A stretch of 64,000 nt of DNA, taken from the NCBI RefSeq assembly GCF_001544915.2, contig NZ_FCOE02000011.1, forward strand, positions 1 through 64,000, in the 5' to 3' direction. Source of the stretch: Caballeronia pedi. GTDB taxonomy: Bacteria; Pseudomonadota; Gammaproteobacteria; Burkholderiales; Burkholderiaceae. Shown one piece after another: positions 16,444-25,607 of this stretch. The position numbers and the translations under genes were made by a program. The notes beneath the pieces were generated by a model. That model saw nothing but the letters and a program-made list of their open reading frames with translations, did not search any database and was not told where the DNA came from. Position 1 is the stretch's first letter. Each line of letters starts with the position of its first letter.

Positions 16444-18672
16444 TCATTTCGTATCGAATGCGCTTACGCAATCCCAGTCCTCGGGCAACGCGACGCCGCG
16501 CAGCGCATCGATACGCCTGCGATAGATCGCATACACCTGCCGCTCAGGATACTGCGCCGCGAGCGTCGCGAGTAGCGTTTCCGCCTCGTCCCACTCGCGC
16601 GCGCGATAGTGGGCGAGCGCCGCATGCCAGCGCGCGAGCGCATCGGCATGTTCGTGCTGGGGTTGCGGCTCGAACACCGCGATCGGTGCGATGCGGCCCT
16701 TCACGCGCACGCGATCGATCTCCCGAAACACGATCTCCGGCGCCTGCTCACGGGTCGCCTCGCCGACGATGATGTCGATATCGAAGCGGCGCGTGAGTCC
16801 TTCGAGCCGCGCCGCGACGTTGACCGCATCGCCCATCACCGTGTAGGCCTTGCGCACCGACGAGCCCATGTCGCCGACCGTCATCGGCCCCGTATTGATG
16901 CCGATGCCGATCGACAAGGTCGGCCAGCCGCGCGCCGTGAGCGTGCGGTTCAGCTCGACGAGCGCCGCGCGCATGCCGAGCGCCGCCGCGACCGCATGGC
17001 GCGCATGGTCCGGATCATCGACGGGCGCGCCCCAGAAACCCATGATCGCATCGCCGATGTATTTATCGAGCGTGCCGCGATGCGCGCGGATCACTTCGGT
17101 CATCGTGCCGAGATACTCGTTCATCAGGCGCGCGAGCGCTTCGGGTTCGAGCGTTTCGGCAATCGCGGTGAAGCCGAGCACGTCGCAGAAGAGCACGGTC
17201 AGTTCCGCGCGGCGGCCCGCCATGCTGTAGTCCTCGGGATGGCGGCTCATCTCCTCGACCAGTTCGGGCGGCACGTATTGCCCGAACAGCGCGGCGAAAT
17301 GGCGCTTCGCGCGCGCCTCGACGAAATAACCGTACGACATGTTGAGCACGTAGAGCGCGAGCACGGCGAGCAGCAGCGAGGCTAACGGCTGCGACCAGCC
17401 GAGGCGCCCGAACGCGAAGAGATCCGCCGCGACGATCGCACCGAACAGGATCGCGACCAGCAGGGTCGCGCGAGCGGGCGCGCGCCACGGCCACAGAAAA
17501 ATCATCGCGACACCGGCGAGCGCGAGGGCGAAAGCCTGCAACCTCGCGGCGAACCGCGGCGCGAAACGGATCGTGCCATCGAGCATGCCGCCGATCAGGT
17601 TCGCGTTCACCTCGACGCCCGGATAAACCTCGCCCACGGGCGTCGTGCGCTGATCCATCAGACCGGGCGCCGTCGTGCCGATGAGCACGATCTTGCCCGC
17701 GAGCGCGCGCGCCGGGATGCGCTGGGCGAGCACATCGGCGATCGAATAGTAGGGAAAGCTGCCGGCGATGCCGCGATACGGCACCAGCGCCGCGCCGTTG
17801 TCATCGACGGGAATGACGCGCGTGCCGCGCGGCGTCGCGAGCGCGAGGCCTTCGAGCGGCGCGGCCGGATCGGTCGGGTCGCCGAACAGCGGGGTGACGG
17901 ACGCGTCGCCGAACAGCGCGCGGATCACTTCGAGCGAGAGCGCGCCGTAGACGCCATCTTGATGCGCGGTGATGAGCGGCACGCGCCGCACGGAGCCGTC
18001 GAAATCGATCACCGGGTTGAAGTAGCCCGCGCGTTGGGTGGCCTGTTGCAGTGCGGGCAGGTTGCCGCCGTAGCTGGTCCAGTCGAACAGCGTGAACGGA
18101 TGCGCGCCGAACGCGCCCTCGCGCATCAGCGGCGCGGGAATCGCACCGCTCGACACATCCTGATTAGAGAAGTAATAGCCGAGCACGACGGGATGGCCCG
18201 CGAGCGCATCGGCGAAGCGCTGGTCGTAGTCGAGGCGTGGCGCGAGCCGTTCGAGCGCCTGGCGGTAAGCGGCGTTGTCCGCGAGTGCGCCGCGCGCGAG
18301 GCCGTCGAGCACGGCGAGGCCCGAACTCGCATCGGGTTCGGCGAACACCATGTCGAAGCCGAGCACGGCGATGCGCTCGCGCGAAAACAGCGCGCTCACC
18401 AGTTCCGCCATGCGCGCGCGATCCCACGGCCAGCGGCCGAGTTCGGCGAGACTCTTCTCGTCGACGTCGAGGATCGCGATGCGCGAGTCCGTCGTGCGCG
18501 GCATGAAGAGGCGCACTTTGGCGTCGTAGATCATGGCGTCGAGCGAATCGACGAAGCGGATGTCGTAACGCCCGAGCGCATGTCCCGCGAGCGCGATGAC
18601 GATCGCGAGCCCCAGCGCCCAGCGCGCGCCCGAGCGTCGCAGCACGAACGCGAGCGGCTCGCGCGTGCTCAT
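16444..18672 (-). CDS. CHASE2-domain class III adenylate cyclase
   Basis: A 742-residue membrane cyclase. After a short cytoplasmic N terminus and one helix (about 17-34) comes a periplasmic CHASE2 sensor domain (about 38-360), then three helices (376-446), then a class III cyclase catalytic domain (488-670). Catalytic features are intact: metal Asp497 in LFCDVLGF and Asp541 in KYIGDAIMGFWG, adenine-specifying Lys537 with Asp615 in VMGDAVN, and transition-state Asn618 and Arg622. The Lys/Asp pair predicts ATP as substrate. A C-terminal helical tail of about 70 residues looks TPR-like. The ATG overlaps the stop of the SulP gene (ATGA), implying translational coupling. Confidence 0.95.
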   Translation of the reverse strand: MSTREPLAFVLRRSGARWALGLAIVIALAGHALGRYDIRFVDSLDAMIYDAKVRLFMPRTTDSRIAILDVDEKSLAELGRWPWDRARMAELVSALFSRERIAVLGFDMVFAEPDASSGLAVLDGLARGALADNAAYRQALERLAPRLDYDQRFADALAGHPVVLGYYFSNQDVSSGAIPAPLMREGAFGAHPFTLFDWTSYGGNLPALQQATQRAGYFNPVIDFDGSVRRVPLITAHQDGVYGALSLEVIRALFGDASVTPLFGDPTDPAAPLEGLALATPRGTRVIPVDDNGAALVPYRGIAGSFPYYSIADVLAQRIPARALAGKIVLIGTTAPGLMDQRTTPVGEVYPGVEVNANLIGGMLDGTIRFAPRFAARLQAFALALAGVAMIFLWPWRAPARATLLVAILFGAIVAADLFAFGRLGWSQPLASLLLAVLALYVLNMSYGYFVEARAKRHFAALFGQYVPPELVEEMSRHPEDYSMAGRRAELTVLFCDVLGFTAIAETLEPEALARLMNEYLGTMTEVIRAHRGTLDKYIGDAIMGFWGAPVDDPDHARHAVAAALGMRAALVELNRTLTARGWPTLSIGIGINTGPMTVGDMGSSVRKAYTVMGDAVNVAARLEGLTRRFDIDIIVGEATREQAPEIVFREIDRVRVKGRIAPIAVFEPQPQHEHADALARWHAALAHYRAREWDEAETLLATLAAQYPERQVYAIYRRRIDALRGVALPEDWDCVSAFDTK

Positions 18673-20891
18673 TGTGCGGCCCGGATCTGCTCGTTCGCAA
18701 CGACGAGCCGCGCCGCCAGCACGCGCGCGACGAACTTGTGCATGCGCGCGGCGAGCGCGGGATCGTCGCTTTCGAGGCGCTGCAGGGTCGAGAGGGCGAG
18801 GCGCAGCACGACGGTCGGTTCATCGGCGACGACGTCTGCGCTGCGCCGCGCGCCGGTGTACACCGCCATCTCGCCGACGATCGTGCCCGCGCCGAAACTG
18901 CGTAATCTCAAGGTGCGCCCGTCGCCGACCGACAGCGCGACCGTCACGCGTCCCGTTTCGACGAAGTAGATCGAATCGCCCGGATCGGCCTGGCGGAACA
19001 CGTATTCGCCGGGCGCGAGCGTGAGCGTGTCGAGATGCGGGCGCAGCATGTCGAGCGTATCGGGCGGCGTCGACGCGAATGCGCCCGCGCGTGCGTCGCG
19101 CGACGGTTTCGCCGCGCGCAGCATCTGCGTTTCGATCCACTCGAGGCCGCCGTCGAGATCGGCGAATTCATGCGGACCGCTCGCGCTTCTCATATCGGTG
19201 ATGCCCTTGGCGAACCACGCTTTCAGGATCGGCGACAGCCCGGTCAGCACGAGCTGCGCGTTCGCGCGCGCGCACGCCTGGCGCAGCCGCACGAAGCTCG
19301 CGGTGCTCGACGCATCGACGCCATGCACGCGCGCGAAATCGACGAGCACGTAGTGCACGGTATCGGCGGGCGCTTCGATGCGCGCGCGGATATGCGTGAG
19401 GATCGAATACGCGGTGCCGAAGAACAGAAAGCCCTGCAGGGCGACGCCGTAGAGCGCGCGCGCCTCGGCATCGAGCACGCGGCTTTCGTCGACGGTGCGC
19501 TCGACGTTCGAACGCCGCCCGCGCCCGTCGAATTCGAGGCGAAAGCAGTTCACGCGCCCATAGCGCACCACGAACAGCAGACACGCGGCGATCACGCCGA
19601 GCAGCACGCCCGCGACGATCCCGTATGCCGCGATGATCACCATGATCGCCGGAATCAGCAGATAGTCGTGCCACGGCAGACGCCGGAACGCGTTGACGAG
19701 CCATTCGATCAGCATCGCTGCGCCGATGAAGATCTGCAGCCCGACCAGCACCGGCTTCGGCAACAGCGCCATCAGGCTCGGAAAGCGCGCGATCACGACG
19801 AAGCAGAAGAGCGACGCGAGCACGCCCGCGCGCCGGCCTCTCACGCCGAGTCGCCAGTTGGTCATCGTGCGCGTCATCGATTGCGCGCCGACGAGCCCGC
19901 CCGCCAGTCCGGTCAGCACGTTCGCGATGCTGGCCGCGCGCATCTCGCGGTTGAAGTCGACATCGCGCGAGGCCGTCACGCCGATGCTCGTCGTGTTGAG
20001 CAGCACGGTCATCGCCGAGACGGCCGCGACGGCGAGAATCTCGGGGGCGCGCGAGAAGAGCGTCGGCAGCCACGCGTCGTGCAGCAGCACGAACGGCAGC
20101 CGCATGCCGGTGACCGGCTCGTAGTGAAAGAGCAGGCCCATGTGGCGCGCGTCTTCCAGGCTCTTGCCGGAGCCGTGCAGCCCGCCATAGAAGATCGCGA
20201 TGCCGAGCGCGATCATCGACGGCAATACGATCACATAGCGCGACAGCGGCGTGATGCGCGTGAGCACCAGCAGCCCGATGCCCACGACGAGCGCGGGCAC
20301 GCTCGCGAGCCACGGCAGCGCCATGAAGATACCGGGCGTCGCGGCGCCGACGGGCGCATCGGTGAGCACGCGTAGCGCGCCTTCGAGCAGCAGCAAGCCG
20401 GTGCCCGCGAGAAAGCCGCCGATCACCGGAAACGGGATGTACTGGATCGCGTTGCCGCGTTTCCAGTGCGCGAGCGCGAAGAGCAGCGCGCCCGTTGTCA
20501 GCGACGACACCGCGATCAGCATCAGCACGGTGGCGAGCACGGCGGCATCGTCGCCGCCCGCGGCATGCACCGACAGCGCGACGGACGCGGCCAGTCCGGC
20601 GAGCAGCGCTGTCGCGTTCGAATCGGGGCCGGCGATCATGAAGGGCACCGAGCTCGTCAGCGCGATCACGAGCGAGACGATCACGCAGCTCAGGAGCGCG
20701 GTCGGCATGCCGGCGGGCAGCCACGGCGTGAGTCCGGCCGAGAAAATCATCGCGCCGTAGCCCGCGGCATACGCGAGCGCGAGCAGCGCCGTGAGCACGC
20801 CCGCGAGCGTGTCGATGGCGAAGGACGTCAGCGCTGCGTTCAACTGCGATGCGCGCATGATCTCCGTGCCATGGCTCGCGTTCTCGCTCAT
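18669..20891 (-). CDS. SulP family anion transporter with STAS and cyclic-nucleotide-binding domains
   Basis: A 740-residue protein in three parts. Residues about 20-445 are the SulP/SLC26 membrane domain with 10-12 helices (AGYGAMIFSAG, TTSIGVTASRDVDFNREM and GGLVGAQSMTRT are family landmarks). About 480-585 is a STAS domain (HYVLVDFARVHGVDASSTASF). About 612-725 is a cyclic-nucleotide-binding domain (APGEYVFRQADPGDSIYFVE) whose phosphate-binding cassette VGEMAVYTGARRSADV keeps the conserved Glu674 and Arg682/683. Start MSENASHG at 20891, 11 bp after the FecR gene stop. Downstream overlap with the cyclase suggests the cyclase product gates this transporter; substrate (sulfate, bicarbonate or other anion) unknown. 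Confidence 0.94.
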   Translation of the reverse strand: MSENASHGTEIMRASQLNAALTSFAIDTLAGVLTALLALAYAAGYGAMIFSAGLTPWLPAGMPTALLSCVIVSLVIALTSSVPFMIAGPDSNATALLAGLAASVALSVHAAGGDDAAVLATVLMLIAVSSLTTGALLFALAHWKRGNAIQYIPFPVIGGFLAGTGLLLLEGALRVLTDAPVGAATPGIFMALPWLASVPALVVGIGLLVLTRITPLSRYVIVLPSMIALGIAIFYGGLHGSGKSLEDARHMGLLFHYEPVTGMRLPFVLLHDAWLPTLFSRAPEILAVAAVSAMTVLLNTTSIGVTASRDVDFNREMRAASIANVLTGLAGGLVGAQSMTRTMTNWRLGVRGRRAGVLASLFCFVVIARFPSLMALLPKPVLVGLQIFIGAAMLIEWLVNAFRRLPWHDYLLIPAIMVIIAAYGIVAGVLLGVIAACLLFVVRYGRVNCFRLEFDGRGRRSNVERTVDESRVLDAEARALYGVALQGFLFFGTAYSILTHIRARIEAPADTVHYVLVDFARVHGVDASSTASFVRLRQACARANAQLVLTGLSPILKAWFAKGITDMRSASGPHEFADLDGGLEWIETQMLRAAKPSRDARAGAFASTPPDTLDMLRPHLDTLTLAPGEYVFRQADPGDSIYFVETGRVTVALSVGDGRTLRLRSFGAGTIVGEMAVYTGARRSADVVADEPTVVLRLALSTLQRLESDDPALAARMHKFVARVLAARLVVANEQIRAAQ

Positions 20892-20902
20892 CGCGGTGCT
20901 CG

Positions 20903-21556
20903 CTAGCGGCACGCCGCCGACGGCACCACCGGCGTTACCCGCGACGCCGGCAGCACGCCGAACGGCAGCCGCGCGCTGATGACGATCGCACCTTCGCCCG
21001 CGCGCACGATCTGCCGGTCGACCTGATTGATCACGACGATCTGCCCGTCGTAGACGACGATCTGATCGCCCTTGCAATCCGCGTTGCCGCCCGGTTCGAG
21101 GTTGGCGCAATCGGTGACGGAGTATTCCGTGCCGCGTATGCCGATGGTCGACGTCGGCGTTTTCACGCGATAGTTCTCCGGCTTGCCTTCCTTCGCGACG
21201 AGACCGTCCACCGCGCGCAATCCGCCTTTCACGAGCGACAGAAAACTGCGGTCTTCCTGCGGCGCATTCGCGGCGTAATGGAAATCGTCGACGCGAAACA
21301 CGGAGCCTGGCTTCAGATAGACGCGCTGCTTGTCGGTGAAGATCATCACGATCTCGGACGCGACGCCGGTCTGCACGGTGTCGCCGTTGTCGATGCCGCC
21401 GCCGACCGCCGCGACGCGCTGCGCGCCGCCCGCCGACTGGATCGCGACATTGCCGACGAGCGCGGTGATCGTCGCGACCGGCTCGGCCACGGCGGCACGC
21501 GTGGTCATCGCCAGAAGCAGGAGCAGAAGCAAGAGAACGTGTCGGGCGCGCATCAT
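20903..21556 (-). CDS. Exported FecR-domain protein
   Basis: A 217-residue protein with a clear signal peptide (basic start then a poly-Leu core, probable cleavage after AVA near residue 24). The FecR domain follows: ITALVGNVAIQSAGG, DNGDTVQTGVASEIVMIFTDKQRVYLKPGSVFRVDDF, and RVKTPTSTIGIRGTEYSV, which is diagnostic. It lacks the cytoplasmic N-terminal anti-sigma region and the membrane helix of classical FecR regulators, and no FecI-type sigma gene is adjacent. Two adjacent ATGs open the frame; it begins 8 bp after the transporter gene stop. Being periplasmic, it could interact with the CHASE2 domain encoded two genes downstream. Confidence 0.92.
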   Translation of the reverse strand: MMRARHVLLLLLLLLAMTTRAAVAEPVATITALVGNVAIQSAGGAQRVAAVGGGIDNGDTVQTGVASEIVMIFTDKQRVYLKPGSVFRVDDFHYAANAPQEDRSFLSLVKGGLRAVDGLVAKEGKPENYRVKTPTSTIGIRGTEYSVTDCANLEPGGNADCKGDQIVVYDGQIVVINQVDRQIVRAGEGAIVISARLPFGVLPASRVTPVVPSAACR

Positions 21557-21564
21557 GACGGGTC

Positions 21565-23328
21565 TCAGAAGGACTTCGTGAGCGCGACCCAGAAGCGGTT
21601 CGCGTGGCCGGTGCCGAGGGTAGACGGAACGTAGCCGAGGGTGTGCGCGTAGGACATCGACAGCACGAAGTCGTGCGGCGCGGCGAGCGTCGCACCGACG
21701 CCGATTCCCGACAGCCGCACGTGATTGACGCCCGGCACGACCGGATGCGCGACGATCTTGCCATCGGCGGTGTCGATGAAGCCCGCCAGCGTGACGAGCA
21801 CCGGCACGAGCGATTGCCGGATCGTCTGCCGTACTTCGAAAGTTGCGATGTACGCCTCGTCGACGGGCGCGTCGCCGGTGGCGTAGGCGCGCACCGCGTA
21901 CGGGCCGCCGAGCGAGATCTGCTCGGACGAATCGAGATTGCGCGAACTCGCCTGGGCCGTCAGCGAGAAGTAGAACTGCGTGCCGTTGGCCTGATCGCCG
22001 ATCACTTGCGTATGCGTCATCGCGAGCACGAACTTCGTGAACGAGCCGGCGATCTGCGCCTCGATCTGTTCCTGTTGCGGCGACCTGAAGCGCAGGTTGC
22101 CTTGCTGGATGCTGGTATCGAACGTCGTGATGCTTTTCTGCAGCGTCAGATTGCCCGACAGACCCAGGCGCGCGACATCGCTGCTCTTGTCGCTGACGGA
22201 ATCGAACGCGCCGAGATGATCGGACAGCAGCTTGTGATCGTAGCCGAGCGTCGTGTACACGTTCGCGGACGGCGAGCGCAGCACGGGATAGCTGAGGAAG
22301 GTGGAGAACACGTTCGCGCTGCCGTAGGCGTCGAGTTCGTCGAACTGGCCGCCGACCGAATAGGTCGAGCGCGTGTACCCGATGCCCCACGCGAGCCCGC
22401 TGCCGCCCACCGGCACCGTGTAGCCGATGTTGCCGTAGAACTGCCCCGTGATCGAACCGAGCAGCCGGGCCCCCAACTGATCGCCGATGCCGAGCGGATT
22501 GTTCCATTGCAGCGCGCCGATCAGCCGCGCCGCGCCGGTGGTCGTCTGGCCGTAGTTGTCGGCCTGCACGCTGCCCGACAGCGGCCGCGCCTTCGGCACC
22601 AGCAGCGTCATGTCCGACGTGCCCGGCAGCGCGCCCGGCGCGATCGTCGCGTTCGCGCCCGTCGTGCCGGCGGCGTCCTGCGCGAGCAGCGTCGCGCGGG
22701 TGAGGGCGTGTTCGTCGATCACGTCGCCGGATTTGAGCGCGCCGAGAAAGCGCGCGATGACCGGATCGCGCGTGCGCGACTGATTGTCGATGTCGATGCG
22801 CCCATAGCGTCCCTCGCTCACCGCGATGCGCACGATGCCGCCGTCGATCTGCTGCGGCGGCACGTAGGCCCGCGCGACCAGATAGCCGTGCTGGCGATAG
22901 AACGCGCTCACGCGATCGGCGGCGCTTTCGAGATCGTCGAGCGAGCGATCCGGGCCGATGACCGGGCGCACCGCATCGAGCAGTTGCGCAGCCGCAAAGC
23001 GCGTGTTGCCGGTGAACGTGAAACCCTTCACCTCGAAACGGATGCCGCCGGGCGCGCCCGATGAGGGCGGCGGCGCGGGCGCGGGCGTCACGTTCAGGCG
23101 CAGGTCGGAAGGCGGCGGCGGCGCGGGCGCTTGCTGCTGCTGTTCGCGCAGAATGCTGCCCGCGTTCGGCAGCGCCTGCGCGCGCGCATCGCGCAGATCG
23201 CGCGCGCTTGCCGCGACGAGCGTCGCGAACAGCACAGCGAGCCGCGTCGAAGCGAGGCTGCGCCGGGCGTGTGGGCCGAAGCGTCGCACGCGCCTGGGCT
23301 TCACATGCGGCATACGTGACCGGGCCAT
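21565..23328 (-). CDS. FhaC/ShlB family two-partner-secretion outer membrane transporter (TpsB)
   Basis: A 587-residue outer-membrane Omp85-superfamily transporter. After an N-terminal export signal within the first about 50 residues and a Pro/Gln-rich linker come POTRA domains (IRFEVKGFTFTGNTRF, VSAFYRQHGYLVARAYVPPQQIDGGIVRIAVSEGRYG), then a beta barrel from about residue 220 (SGSVQADNYGQTTTGAARLIGALQWNNPLGIGDQL, QISLGGPYAVRAY resembling the conserved barrel VRGY-type motif) to a terminal Phe (VALTKSF). The start overlaps the end of the exoprotein gene by 28 bp; an in-frame ATG at 23313 is an alternative. It should secrete the exoprotein encoded just upstream. Confidence 0.94.
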   Translation of the reverse strand: MARSRMPHVKPRRVRRFGPHARRSLASTRLAVLFATLVAASARDLRDARAQALPNAGSILREQQQQAPAPPPPSDLRLNVTPAPAPPPSSGAPGGIRFEVKGFTFTGNTRFAAAQLLDAVRPVIGPDRSLDDLESAADRVSAFYRQHGYLVARAYVPPQQIDGGIVRIAVSEGRYGRIDIDNQSRTRDPVIARFLGALKSGDVIDEHALTRATLLAQDAAGTTGANATIAPGALPGTSDMTLLVPKARPLSGSVQADNYGQTTTGAARLIGALQWNNPLGIGDQLGARLLGSITGQFYGNIGYTVPVGGSGLAWGIGYTRSTYSVGGQFDELDAYGSANVFSTFLSYPVLRSPSANVYTTLGYDHKLLSDHLGAFDSVSDKSSDVARLGLSGNLTLQKSITTFDTSIQQGNLRFRSPQQEQIEAQIAGSFTKFVLAMTHTQVIGDQANGTQFYFSLTAQASSRNLDSSEQISLGGPYAVRAYATGDAPVDEAYIATFEVRQTIRQSLVPVLVTLAGFIDTADGKIVAHPVVPGVNHVRLSGIGVGATLAAPHDFVLSMSYAHTLGYVPSTLGTGHANRFWVALTKSF

Positions 23329-25607
23329 GCGTCATCCGGCAGGCGGCTGCCGTCGCTCGACGAATCGGTGCGCTGCTGCACGAGCGGCGCGGTTTCCGGC
23401 TGGAGGCCCGGCGTCGCGTCGGAGAGATGCGCGGGATTGGCGGCGTCGGTGCGTACGGAATCGAGAACGCCGGGCAGCGTCGCCGCGGTCGTGATCACCG
23501 TTCCAGGCGCTTCCGGGGCCACGGGTTGCGCGGGCGGCGCAGGTGGTGTGGGCGGCGGCGTCGGCGTGCCGGCGATGCGCAGCGTGCCGCCTTGCGTCGT
23601 GATCGTGTAGCCGGTCGGACCGCCCGTCGCCGTGACGGTGATCGCGTAGGTGCCGGCCGCCGCGCCCGGCGCCGCGCCCGTGCTCGTCACCGTGAAGACG
23701 AAAGGCTCGTGAACGGTCGGGCTGTCGGCGAACGCGTTGCCGTAATTCGCGCCGTTGTAGCGCAGCGCGATCGTGACGTCGTTCGGTCCAAGCGTGCGCG
23801 GCGTGTCGAGCGGCAGGTCGATGTTGATCGCCGTCAAGGTGACTTGCTGGCGCGCATTGAACGCGAAACGGTTGCCCGAGGCCGACGCGGCGCGCGCATC
23901 GACGCCGCCCGTGTAAGCGTCGCCCCAGAGCGCGAGATTGCTGCTTTGCAGACCGCCGAAGGCGTCGGTGTCCGGCGAATCGGTGTAGACCAGCCAGCGG
24001 CCGTTGGGCGCGGCGAGCGCCTGCGCGCCAGCGTGGTTGGCGAAAGTCGCGGCGGCGAGCGTGATGGCCGTGCCGCTCGCGCGGCTCGCGACGGGCGCGG
24101 CAAGTGTGAGCGACGGCGCGGTGAGCGTCACCGCGCCGCTGGCCGATACGCCGCTCAGTCCCGCGACACTGCCGATGACGAGCGGCGCGCCATCGACGAG
24201 CGCGACCGACGCGGCATCGGCGGCGAGCGTGCCGATCCGATTGCCCGCATTCGTCAGCCGATACGTGCCGCCCCGCAGCGCGACATTGGCCGCTTCGATG
24301 GGCGCGCGCTGCGTGGCCGTGCCAGTGCTCGGCATGGACATCGACAGCGTGCCGCGTGGCGCGTCGATCGGCGCATCGAGCCGGATGCCGCTCTGGGCCG
24401 CGAGCGACAGCGTATTGACGCCGCGCCACGCGACCGGGCCGTCGATCAGCACGAAGCCGAACGGCTCGAAGCCTGCGGGCGCTGCGGCGCTGATCGACAC
24501 ATTGGTCGTTTCGAGCACGCGCGAGAGCGTCGCGCTCTGGATCGTGCCGAAGCGCTGTCCGAAGGCATCGTCCGAGCCGACCAGCGCGGCGAAGCCGCTC
24601 GCGATGCGCCACGTGCCGGTTTGCCCCGACGCCGCCGCCGTCGTGACCTGCGCATCGGGCGCGACGCGCACCTGCGTCCCCGCCGTCTCGATCGCGCCGC
24701 CGTTGCCGCCGTTGGGCGCGGACGCGTCGAGCGTGCCGCCGACCTGCACGACGCCGCTGTCGGCGACGAGCCGGATCACGCCGTTCTGGTTCACGGCGCT
24801 GCGCGCGCGAATGACGCCCGTGTTGTTCACGACATTGGCGAACAGCGCGCCCTCGGCGCTCGCGGCGAGCCAGGCCTGACCGCCATCGGCCTGAATCAGC
24901 CCGTGATTGGCGGCGAGCGCGTGCAGCGCGCCGCGCTCCACCGACAAGCCGATCATGCTGTGATCGCCGAGCGTGACCGCGATGCGTTCGCCCGCCGCGA
25001 GCGCGGCGAATCCGCCGGGAGAATCGATCGTGCCGGCGTTGATCGCGCGCGCGCCGATCAGCGCGACATAGCCGCCGGGCGCGCTTTTGATCGTGCCGAG
25101 ATTGACGACCGGCGCGCCGTCGCCGCGGTCGTGCCAGTGCCAGCGACGCCCGCTGCCCGCGAACGTGTAGTGACCGCTCATGAAATCATTCGCCGACAGA
25201 TTGAGCGTCGACGCGAGCAGGCCGCCGACGTTGACCTGCGCGTTCGGCCCGAAGATCACACCATTAGGATTGACGATGAAAACCTGCCCGTTCGCGTCGA
25301 GCCGGCCGAACAGCGCGGACGGGCGCGGACCCACCACGCGGTTGAGCGCGATCGCATTCGCGCCCGGCTGATTGAACGTGATCGATTCGCCGGGGCGCGT
25401 GCTGAACGAATTCCAGTCGATGGCGAGACGCCCGCTATTCTGCTGAATCGTGGTGTTCACGCCCGCGCTCGTGACTGTGCCTGCGCCCGCGACGACGCGC
25501 GCGCCAGTCGGCTCCGCGTAAGCATGCGCGAAGACCGCGCTCAAGAGCGCGGCGGTGCAGAGCCGCAGCGCGGGGGACGCGATGCTTGCGCGCAGAGTCC
25601 TGATCAT
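23301..25607 (-). CDS. Two-partner-secretion exoprotein (TpsA, filamentous haemagglutinin N-terminal domain)
   Basis: A 768-residue secreted beta-helix protein. Signal peptide ends near AHAYA|EPTG (about residue 31). The TPS secretion domain follows (about 32-170) with IQQNSGRLAIDWNSF, ITFNQP and the hallmark FIVNPNGVIFGPNAQVNVGG. The middle is a repetitive beta-helix (GTIDSPGGFAALAAG, GVIRARSAVNQNG). Near 640-710 is an MBG-like domain (GTYAITVTATGG, YTITTQGGTLRI) and then a Pro-rich tail. It is short compared with classical haemagglutinins. AAAGGAG lies 9 bases before the ATG chosen. Secreted by the overlapping ShlB-type gene; role as adhesin or surface structure is inferred. Confidence 0.94.
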   Translation of the reverse strand: MIRTLRASIASPALRLCTAALLSAVFAHAYAEPTGARVVAGAGTVTSAGVNTTIQQNSGRLAIDWNSFSTRPGESITFNQPGANAIALNRVVGPRPSALFGRLDANGQVFIVNPNGVIFGPNAQVNVGGLLASTLNLSANDFMSGHYTFAGSGRRWHWHDRGDGAPVVNLGTIKSAPGGYVALIGARAINAGTIDSPGGFAALAAGERIAVTLGDHSMIGLSVERGALHALAANHGLIQADGGQAWLAASAEGALFANVVNNTGVIRARSAVNQNGVIRLVADSGVVQVGGTLDASAPNGGNGGAIETAGTQVRVAPDAQVTTAAASGQTGTWRIASGFAALVGSDDAFGQRFGTIQSATLSRVLETTNVSISAAAPAGFEPFGFVLIDGPVAWRGVNTLSLAAQSGIRLDAPIDAPRGTLSMSMPSTGTATQRAPIEAANVALRGGTYRLTNAGNRIGTLAADAASVALVDGAPLVIGSVAGLSGVSASGAVTLTAPSLTLAAPVASRASGTAITLAAATFANHAGAQALAAPNGRWLVYTDSPDTDAFGGLQSSNLALWGDAYTGGVDARAASASGNRFAFNARQQVTLTAINIDLPLDTPRTLGPNDVTIALRYNGANYGNAFADSPTVHEPFVFTVTSTGAAPGAAAGTYAITVTATGGPTGYTITTQGGTLRIAGTPTPPPTPPAPPAQPVAPEAPGTVITTAATLPGVLDSVRTDAANPAHLSDATPGLQPETAPLVQQRTDSSSDGSRLPDDAWPGHVCRM

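Noticed and set aside
20903..21556. FecR gene as the anti-sigma partner of an ECF sigma factor
   Set aside because: No FecI-type sigma or TonB receptor gene nearby, and the protein starts with a signal peptide; the sigma gene at 34796 is of a different class and 13 kb away.
21604..23064. 486-codon plus-strand frame opposite the ShlB-type gene
   Set aside because: Same antisense high-GC artefact; no start signals or known motifs.
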